Part shown: piece after piece, positions 24,149 through 29,672 of the stretch | How positions within the stretch are numbered: the stretch's first letter is position 1 | Layout of the letters: every line of letters begins with the position of its first letter | NCBI GenBank assembly: GCA_002299915.1 | Contig: DBOG01000019.1 | Coordinates: 1,323-30,994, forward strand | Direction of reading: 5' to 3' | Length of the DNA: 29,672 nucleotides | DNA from: Proteobacteria bacterium UBA652 | GTDB taxonomy: Bacteria; Pseudomonadota; Gammaproteobacteria; Nitrosococcales; Methylophagaceae | Made by a program: the position numbers and the translations under genes | Notes under the pieces: model-generated | Databases searched by the model: none | The model's input: the letters and a program-made list of their open reading frames with translations, nothing else | What the model was told of the DNA's origin: nothing

Positions 24149-26422
24149 GGTGTTGTATTCTTTATCAAATACATTATCCACTTTAGTCCAGATTTGCACC
24201 TGTTTATTAGGCGCATAGCGGGCATTTAAATTCACCACAGTGTGGCTTGAAATCTTATCAAGTTGATTGCTTTCATCACCCCGCATATACGTGTCTGACG
24301 CATAATTCAGCGTTGCGCCGACATGGAAATTATCATATACGGCGTAATCAGCACCTAGCTTGAAGTTGTGTTCAGGAATGGCAGGAAGCGTATCGCCTGA
24401 TTTAATAAAAACACCATTTGGGTCAACCACACTGGCTAACCGTTCATCTGATTCAAAGGTCGCATCAATATAGCTATAGTTTGCAAACCATGCTAATTTT
24501 TGATGTGCACCACTTAGACCTAACTCCACGCCTTGGCGACGGGTTTCATCGATATTTTGGAAGAAACCAGCACCCGCGGAAGAAATGGTGGTAAATAATA
24601 AATCATCTTCGAGTTTGGTGCGGAATACAGCGGCATTCCAATTGACTTTTCCTGCTAGTGCAAGTTTTCCACGCAAACCTAATTCAAGCGTTTTACCAAT
24701 AACGGGATCAAGCGGTGGATCAGCGACGAATGAGTTAGGTAAGTTACAAGGATCATCAGGATCAGCACAGGTTAATTCTGCTGCCGTAGGCGTACGGAAA
24801 CTTTCATTATAAGCACCATAAACGGTGAGGTTATCTGAGGCGCTATAGGTTAAGCCAACGGCAGGATTAAATCGAGAAAAGTTATGTGAGCCATTGAGAT
24901 CTTGGTTTTCAGGTTCACCCGTTAAATCTTGAATTTTAACATTACTGTGTTGATAGCGACCCGCTAAGGTTAATGCGATCGAATCTGTCATATCAATGGT
25001 ATCGGTTAGAAAGAGTGCCCAGTTCGTTTTTTCAGTATCAATATCGACGTCTATTTCTTGATCTTCAGCATCTTCTGTACCGTAGGAGATGCCTTCTTGG
25101 AAAAGCTCAGCTTCTGCCTCGCTCACTCTGAAATGGGTCTCACCTTTATCGTAAGAAGCACCAAATACTAAGGTATTATCACGCCCGCCAAGGGTAGCAT
25201 CGTATGAAAACTGTAGTGTGCCACCAAAGGTGTCGGTTTCTGTGAGGGTGTTGCGTTCTTCACCTTCAACTTCTAACTCTGCTTCATGCGTGTCTGGGTT
25301 AAACGGTACTTTTGAACGTGAACCAATTACGGCACCATTTGGAATGTCATCAGTTTCACAATTTGCATTGTGGATGCGATCTTCGGCATCACCATTTGTG
25401 AATATGGGGACTTCAATTAGATTTCCAGACTTGCTACTGACAATTTCCGCCACACATTCAAGCTCAGCATCACCATTTAATGTTTTACGTTCAAAGTCAC
25501 GATAAAATGCATTGGCAGAGACTAAGAATGAATCACTGATCCAATGGCTACCATTCAGATTGAAGAAATGCATTTCATTCTCAGTTTGATCTGGGAAGGT
25601 ATACACGGCACTTCGGCTGACATCTAAATGGCTTTCTGGTACAAACCCATTACCAATTAAATCATTGTCTGCATGACTATAACTCAAATCTAAATCGGTG
25701 GTCTCTGTTTCCCAGCCCACTTTTGCAAAGAATTGTTTTACATCAGAAGGCGAACGCTGGCGCCAACCATCTTCATTAAATTTATTTGCACCCACATACC
25801 AATCGAAGTTGCCGCTGTTACCACCATGTTCTACGGTTTGGCTATTACGGCCATCAGAACCGCCTGATAAACCGACATTCGTACCTTGGAAATTAAAGCC
25901 AGATTTAGTTTGCACTGATAGCGCGCCACCTAAAGTGTTTAATCCAAATAAAGGATTAGAACCTGGAATAAGGGCAACATTAGCGATGGCAAATTCGGGG
26001 ATCAAGTCCCAGTTTACTGTGTCACCAAATGATTCGTTGACACGGACACCATCAATATAAGTCGAAATACCAATCGCACTACCCACCAGTGGTGAAGCTA
26101 AGAAACCACGATAATGGATATCATTCTGGAATGGATTGTTTTGTGATGAATTAATGTCAACACTGCCGATATGGCGGAATAACATTTCAGAGAGCTCTGT
26201 CGCATTCTGATTTTCAAGTTCTTCAGCACTAATGGTTTGGATGTTACCCGCATATTTTTCAATAGGTACACCGATACCAGGCAGCGGTGTCGCACTGATT
26301 ACTTCAATTGTTGGTAATTCCATTGCGGCCGCACGATTCATCGTGTCTTCCGCCATCGATTGAGAGGCAGGCAGAATAATTGCACTGCTGATGAGTAGGG
26401 ATAGAAGTCGTTTTGATGGCAT
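23939..26422 (-). CDS. TonB-dependent outer-membrane receptor, 3' end replaced
   Basis: The open frame is 827 codons, but only the first roughly 760 are receptor. There is a signal peptide (about 1-24), a TonB-box-like I-E-V-I-S near 35-39, a plug domain (N-P-F-Q-N-D-I-H-Y-R-G-F and F-G-L-N-T-L-G-G-A-L-S-V) and a long beta-barrel ending in D-N-V-F-D-K-E-Y-N. From about 24144 downward the frame is antisense xoxF (C-F-T-S-Q-H-V-K and on), so the last 67 residues are not receptor. A normal ending has a further 30-50 residues and a terminal aromatic. Such receptors import metal chelates. A lanthanide-chelate role, as for LanA/LutH, is suggested only by the proximity of xoxF. GGAG lies about 10 bases before the ATG. 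Confidence 0.85.
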   Translation of the reverse strand: MPSKRLLSLLISSAIILPASQSMAEDTMNRAAAMELPTIEVISATPLPGIGVPIEKYAGNIQTISAEELENQNATELSEMLFRHIGSVDINSSQNNPFQNDIHYRGFLASPLVGSAIGISTYIDGVRVNESFGDTVNWDLIPEFAIANVALIPGSNPLFGLNTLGGALSVQTKSGFNFQGTNVGLSGGSDGRNSQTVEHGGNSGNFDWYVGANKFNEDGWRQRSPSDVKQFFAKVGWETETTDLDLSYSHADNDLIGNGFVPESHLDVSRSAVYTFPDQTENEMHFFNLNGSHWISDSFLVSANAFYRDFERKTLNGDAELECVAEIVSSKSGNLIEVPIFTNGDAEDRIHNANCETDDIPNGAVIGSRSKVPFNPDTHEAELEVEGEERNTLTETDTFGGTLQFSYDATLGGRDNTLVFGASYDKGETHFRVSEAEAELFQEGISYGTEDAEDQEIDVDIDTEKTNWALFLTDTIDMTDSIALTLAGRYQHSNVKIQDLTGEPENQDLNGSHNFSRFNPAVGLTYSASDNLTVYGAYNESFRTPTAAELTCADPDDPCNLPNSFVADPPLDPVIGKTLELGLRGKLALAGKVNWNAAVFRTKLEDDLLFTTISSAGAGFFQNIDETRRQGVELGLSGAHQKLAWFANYSYIDATFESDERLASVVDPNGVFIKSGDTLPAIPEHNFKLGADYAVYDNFHVGATLNYASDTYMRGDESNQLDKISSHTVVNLNARYAPNKQVQIWTKVDNVFDKEYNTSGIRNFSCFTSQHVKLDHFSRYTWLFLIHINVSKYIHRTLLGMRTFLRLIFHTPLVSRHIEPFWICWIY
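24139..24144. other. Breakpoint joining xoxF and the TonB receptor gene (GGATCC)
   Basis: Recognisable XoxF reading ends and recognisable receptor reading begins at this hexamer, which fits both frames. Both genes run toward it and lose their 3' ends here. GGATCC contains GATC and is a BamHI/Sau3AI/MboI site. Confidence 0.75.
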
Positions 26423-26477
26423 AAGGGGAGTTCTCCGTCGTATAAAAATTATTTAATTGCTTAGTTTGCAGCAGTAT

Positions 26478-26507
26478 CCTGCGCGTACTATCACAACCCT
26501 GCGGGTA
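26478..26507. promoter_or_regulatory. Direct repeat CCTGCG(C/G)GTA upstream of the TonB receptor
   Basis: CCTGCGCGTA at 26478-26487 and CCTGCGGGTA at 26498-26507 are 9/10 identical and exactly 20 bp apart (two helical turns). The second lies in an ACCC-TGC-GGGT palindrome, itself bracketed by GTACT (26485-26489) and AGTAC (26509-26513). It sits 56-85 bases before the receptor ATG. Confidence 0.5.
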
Positions 26508-26632
26508 GAGTACAGGTGGATGGAATAATGTTGTAGGGAGTTTCTACTGCAGTTGAAAGGATAAAGTCCTTAGCTAAATAGCGCTGTTATAAGGCACTTA
26601 AATTCGGTATGATTACCACAGTGATTAAGTTA

Positions 26633-26638
26633 TATAAT
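26633..26638 (+). promoter_or_regulatory. Candidate -10 element (TATAAT) for mepA
   Basis: A perfect TATAAT lies 15 bases before the GTG start, just upstream of AGGAG. No convincing -35 is visible. Confidence 0.35.
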
Positions 26639-26653
26639 TCTTAGGAGTATTCA

Positions 26654-27484
26654 GTGCGGTTGTTAGCGTTATGTTTATGGGTAAGTTCTAGTTTTGCATG
26701 GGCAGCCGATCCTGCACCATGGGCGGCGTTTGATGTGCCATTAGCCGGGGAGGCGGATCCGATTGGGAGTTATGCCAATGGGTGTTTGGTAGGTGGCGAA
26801 GCGGTGCCTTTAGTGGGCCGGGGTTATACGGTAGTGCGTGCAAATCGCAATCGATTTTATGGTCATCCCGAGTTAGTGTCTTTTATTGGTGATATGGGTA
26901 ATCGGGTGGCAGATGCAAAATTAGGTATGATGTTGGTCGCAGATATTGCGATGCCTCGAGGCGGCCCGTTTGCCAGTGGCCATCAGAGCCATCAAACAGG
27001 CTTGGATGCCGATATTTGGTTGCCATTGGCGTATAGCTTGAAAAAAGTGCAGCAGGGTGGAGAAGGATTATTATCAGTTTCATTAGTGGATCGTAAAGCC
27101 TTTAAAGTCAATCATTATTGGCAGTCCAAGCATGCAAATTTGATTCGACTGGCGGCAGAGGATGAGCGGGTGGCGCGGATATTTGTGCACCCTGCGATTA
27201 AGCAAGCGTTATGCATTAGAGAATGGGAAGATAGAAGTTGGCTGAACCGTATTCGGCCTTGGGGAGGGCATGATTCCCATTTCCATGTACGTTTACATTG
27301 CCCTGAAGGGGCTTTGGATTGCACGGCACAAAACCCACCACCACCAGGTGATGGTTGTGGCAGCGAACTCAAAGCATGGTGGCCGAAAAAGCCAGATCCA
27401 AATGCGCCGCCAGCCAAACCGAGGCTACCTAAACCGCCTAAAATATTGCCAACACAATGCCAGCAGATGGCAGTAACGCCTTAA
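26654..27484 (+). CDS. mepA: Penicillin-insensitive murein endopeptidase MepA
   Basis: A 276-residue periplasmic LAS-type metallopeptidase that cuts D-alanyl-meso-DAP cross-links in peptidoglycan. A signal peptide (about 1-18, ending F-A-W-A) is followed by zinc ligands in G-H110-Q-S-H113-Q-T-G-L-D-A-D120 and G-G-H206-D-S-H209-F-H211. Paired cysteines (C44, C187, C216, C223, C235) match the disulfide-rich family. The C-terminal tail (about 245-272) is rich in Pro and Lys. It starts at GTG with TTAGGAG upstream. It is divergent from the TonB receptor gene and closed by a terminator at 27513. Confidence 0.92.
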   Translation: MRLLALCLWVSSSFAWAADPAPWAAFDVPLAGEADPIGSYANGCLVGGEAVPLVGRGYTVVRANRNRFYGHPELVSFIGDMGNRVADAKLGMMLVADIAMPRGGPFASGHQSHQTGLDADIWLPLAYSLKKVQQGGEGLLSVSLVDRKAFKVNHYWQSKHANLIRLAAEDERVARIFVHPAIKQALCIREWEDRSWLNRIRPWGGHDSHFHVRLHCPEGALDCTAQNPPPPGDGCGSELKAWWPKKPDPNAPPAKPRLPKPPKILPTQCQQMAVTP

Positions 27485-27512
27485 TAGCTGGGAAGCCTGC
27501 TAATATTGAGAG

Positions 27513-27545
27513 CATCGGTATCCACTGGGTATCGGTGTTTTTATG
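27513..27545 (+). terminator. Rho-independent terminator after mepA
   Basis: CATCGGTATCC pairs over 11 positions (some G-T) with GGGTATCGGTG around an ACT loop, followed by TTTTT. Confidence 0.75.
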
Positions 27546-27598
27546 TGGGATTTATTTATAAATCGTAAAAAACGATTTTATTAATAGAATTAAGTTGT

Positions 27599-27627
27599 TT
27601 TACAAGTGTGTTGGCTTCTTGGATAAT
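27599..27627 (+). promoter_or_regulatory. Sigma-70 promoter for the peroxiredoxin gene
   Basis: TTTACA at 27599-27604 and GATAAT at 27622-27627 with a 17-bp spacer. A GATTGG/CCAATC stem-loop (27637-27658) would lie near the 5' end of the transcript. Confidence 0.7.
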
Positions 27628-27679
27628 CTATTTCGTGATTGGGTGTTTTTATCCAATCGATTAATAAAGGAAATAAATT

Positions 27680-28195
27680 ATGATGCGTGCAGTACCTGAA
27701 GTGACATTTAAAACCCATGTTCGTGATGAAAGCCAAGGTGGAGACAATCCTTTCCGCTGGCAGGATGTGACGACAAGTGATATTTTCAAGGGGAAAAGCG
27801 TGGTGCTATTTTCGTTACCAGGCGCCTTCACACCAACTTGCTCCAGTACTCACCTGCCTGGTTTTGAAGAAAAATATGACCAACTAAAAGCGAAAGGGGT
27901 AGATGAAGTATATTGCCTAAGCGTGAATGATGCATTTACGATGTTTCAGTGGTCTCAACGCCTAGAAGTTGCAAAGGTGAAAATGCTGCCAGATGGCAAT
28001 GGCGACTTTACCCGTTTAATGGGTATGTTGGTAAAGAAAGAAAATCTTGGCTTTGGAGACCGTTCATGGCGTTATGCGATGCATGTGGTTGATGGTGAAA
28101 TCAAACAGTTGTTTGCTGAGCCTGGTTTGATGGATAACTGTCCTGACGATCCCTTCACATGTAGTGATGTGGATACCATGCTAAATGCACTATAG
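27680..28195 (+). CDS. Prx5-type peroxiredoxin
   Basis: A 171-residue peroxiredoxin of the Prx5 (type II) class, which reduces hydrogen peroxide and organic peroxides. The peroxidatic cysteine is C54 in P-G-A-F-T-P-T-C-S-S-T-H, and D-P-F-T-C-S-D lies near the end. Related proteins in some gammaproteobacteria carry a fused glutaredoxin; here there is none, so a separate glutaredoxin or glutathione would recycle it. The neighbouring glutathione reductase gene supports glutathione use. AAAGGAAAT lies before an ATG-ATG pair; I take the first. Confidence 0.92.
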   Translation: MMRAVPEVTFKTHVRDESQGGDNPFRWQDVTTSDIFKGKSVVLFSLPGAFTPTCSSTHLPGFEEKYDQLKAKGVDEVYCLSVNDAFTMFQWSQRLEVAKVKMLPDGNGDFTRLMGMLVKKENLGFGDRSWRYAMHVVDGEIKQLFAEPGLMDNCPDDPFTCSDVDTMLNAL

Positions 28196-28203
28196 TCACT
28201 TTG

Positions 28204-28239
28204 GGTAAAGACAGCTAAACTTTATGAGCTGCCTTTACC
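28204..28239 (+). terminator. Hairpin between peroxiredoxin and glutathione reductase genes (attenuator-like)
   Basis: GGTAAAG-A-CAGCT pairs with AGCTG-C-CTTTACC: 12 base pairs and one mismatch around a 10-base loop, followed by a mixed T-rich stretch. It may partly terminate after the first gene, or stabilise its mRNA, lowering reductase expression relative to peroxiredoxin. Confidence 0.55.
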
Positions 28240-28263
28240 TTTACTTAATTAGGGACGAAGAAC

Positions 28264-29619
28264 ATGCAATATGATTATGATTTGTTTGTGATTGGCGCGG
28301 GCTCAGGCGGAGTGAGAGCAAGCCGAATGTCAGCATCATATGGTGCGCGTGTGGCAATATGCGAAGATCTTTATTTGGGCGGAACCTGTGTCAATGTGGG
28401 CTGTGTTCCTAAAAAACTGTATGTCTATGCATCTGAATACGCGTCTCATTTTAGAGAGAGTAGGGGCTTTGGCTGGCGTTCGGATAAAGCTGATTTTGAT
28501 TGGTCAACACTGCGCAATAATAAATCAACAGAAATCCAACGGTTGAATGGTATCTATGGTGATATTTTAGACCGAGCTAATGTGGAATTGAAAACAGGCC
28601 GCGGCAGAATTATAGATCCCCATACCGTAGAAGTGGCAAGTAAGCAGTATACGACTGAACGGATCTTACTGGCTGTCGGTGGTAGGCCCTTTATTCCTGA
28701 GTTTACAGGCAATGAATATGTTGTGTCTTCAAGTGAAATTTTTGATTTAGCTGAATTTCCGAAACGGCTGGTGGTCGTGGGCGGCGGTTATATTGCCGTT
28801 GAGTTTGCAGGGATTTTTAGCGGTCTAGGATCTCAGGTGACACAATTAAATCGGGGAGATCATATTTTAGATGGTTTTGATGCAGAAATCCGCCAGTTTG
28901 CAGCAACTGAAATGGTGAAAAAAGGTATAGACTTGCGCTTGAATATCCATGTTGATTCAATTGAAAAACAGGCTGATGAGAGCCTTAAAATAAACTTAAC
29001 AACAGGTGAAGTATTAAGAGCCGATGTGGTGTTATATGCAACAGGAAGACAACCGCAACTAATTGATTTAGGGTTGGAAAATGTGAATGTTACGTTAACT
29101 GATTCTGGACATGTTGCGGTAAATAATGATTTTCAGACCAGTGAGCCGAGTATTTATGCCTTAGGTGATATGACGCCTGGTATGGCATTGACCCCCGTTG
29201 CACTGGCAGAAGGCATGGCGTTGGCGAAGTCACTTTATAATAATGAACCTTGCACAATAGACTATAGCAATATTGCGACTACAGTTTTCTGTCAGCCGAA
29301 TATTGGCACGGTAGGGATGACAGAGGAGCAGGCTAGGGAAGCCTATCTCAACGTGGTGAAATATCGTTCTGAATTTCGGTCAATGAAGCATACGATTAGC
29401 GGTTCTGAAGAGCGAACCTTGATGAAACTATTGGTGGATGGCGATACAGATAAGGTGATTGGGGTGCATATGGTTGGTGCGGAGGCAGGTGAAATCATGC
29501 AAGGCATTGCGATTGCGATTAAAGCAGGTGCAACAAAAGCCGATTTTGATGCAACCGTAGGAATTCATCCAACGGCAGCAGAAGAATTTGTAACGATGCG
29601 GGAAGCCGTTAAAATTTAG
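28264..29619 (+). CDS. gor: Glutathione-disulfide reductase
   Basis: A 451-residue flavoprotein that reduces glutathione disulfide. The FAD-binding G-A-G-S-G-G is at 11-16, the redox disulfide is G-G-T-C42-V-N-V-G-C47, the NAD(P)-binding G-G-G-Y-I-A is near 173-178, and the C-terminal H-P-T-A-A-E-E contributes the catalytic His. Length matches E. coli Gor (450). In the segment after the second glycine motif, R197 is kept, but the second arginine that contacts the NADPH phosphate (E. coli R204) is D203. GGGACGAAG lies before the ATG. It follows the Prx5 gene by 68 bases; together they form a peroxide-defence unit. Confidence 0.92.
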   Translation: MQYDYDLFVIGAGSGGVRASRMSASYGARVAICEDLYLGGTCVNVGCVPKKLYVYASEYASHFRESRGFGWRSDKADFDWSTLRNNKSTEIQRLNGIYGDILDRANVELKTGRGRIIDPHTVEVASKQYTTERILLAVGGRPFIPEFTGNEYVVSSSEIFDLAEFPKRLVVVGGGYIAVEFAGIFSGLGSQVTQLNRGDHILDGFDAEIRQFAATEMVKKGIDLRLNIHVDSIEKQADESLKINLTTGEVLRADVVLYATGRQPQLIDLGLENVNVTLTDSGHVAVNNDFQTSEPSIYALGDMTPGMALTPVALAEGMALAKSLYNNEPCTIDYSNIATTVFCQPNIGTVGMTEEQAREAYLNVVKYRSEFRSMKHTISGSEERTLMKLLVDGDTDKVIGVHMVGAEAGEIMQGIAIAIKAGATKADFDATVGIHPTAAEEFVTMREAVKI

Positions 29620-29634
29620 ACGGAATAACCAAAC

Positions 29635-29672
29635 ATGGATGTTTATTTGCTACTTAGATTCAACAACGAAGT
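29635..29672 (+). CDS. Possible start of the next gene (runs off the window)
   Basis: An ATG at 29635, with CGGAA about 10 bases upstream, opens a frame M-D-V-Y-L-L-L-R-F-N-N-E that is still open at the edge. It is too short to identify and may be chance. Confidence 0.2.
   Translation, partial: MDVYLLLRFNNE

Overview
The window reads as chromosomal DNA of an AT-leaning gammaproteobacterium with sulfur-oxidation and methylotrophy traits. It carries soxYZ, tusA-dsrE2, a lanthanide-type (XoxF) PQQ methanol dehydrogenase gene, molybdopterin genes and a glutathione peroxide-defence pair. A Methylophaga/Thiotrichales-like host is my best guess, but this is inference from gene content only; there is no rRNA to confirm it.

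Left end (1-900): the tail of an unidentified CDS, a short decayed start of an IS30-type transposase, and a brnT-brnA toxin-antitoxin pair on the minus strand. The BrnT toxin gene is interrupted by an in-frame amber codon while the antitoxin is intact.

900-4260: ubiD overlaps an RNase J-like nuclease gene, followed by a terminator shared with a convergent small glycine-rich membrane protein gene. 4260-6230: moaD-moaE and moaC diverge from an 18-bp gap; moaC is joined head-to-tail to a TupA-like tungstate-binding protein that lacks its transporter partners. 6320-11150: a promoter and a four-gene Gld-type ABC exporter operon (ATPase, permease, GldG-like, DUF4340). 11190-12840: a TPR-Fic protein with an altered Fic motif, and tRNA-Arg(CCT). 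12838-14527 (minus): tusA, dsrE2 and a Tat-exported histone-deacetylase-family enzyme in one overlapping operon.

14658-19290: bepA-like metalloprotease, soxY, soxZ, sensor kinase and response regulator form one tightly overlapping operon closed by a terminator. 19498-22356: a second, paralogous kinase-regulator pair and a Sel1-repeat protein, preceded by a nested palindrome. 22583-26422: xoxF meets a TonB-dependent receptor gene tail-to-tail. Both have lost their 3' ends at one point, a GGATCC at 24139-24144; this is either a genuine rearrangement or a chimeric join in the assembly. Right end: mepA, a Prx5 peroxiredoxin and a glutathione reductase with an unusual NADPH-site residue.

The most coherent candidate for an undescribed system is the stretch 14658-26422. 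Sulfur-carrier genes, two duplicated NarL-type two-component systems, XoxF and an outer-membrane receptor lie together. A short motif recurs upstream of xoxF and the receptor gene, with a 20-bp direct repeat at the receptor. Regulation of XoxF or metal uptake by these systems is inference.
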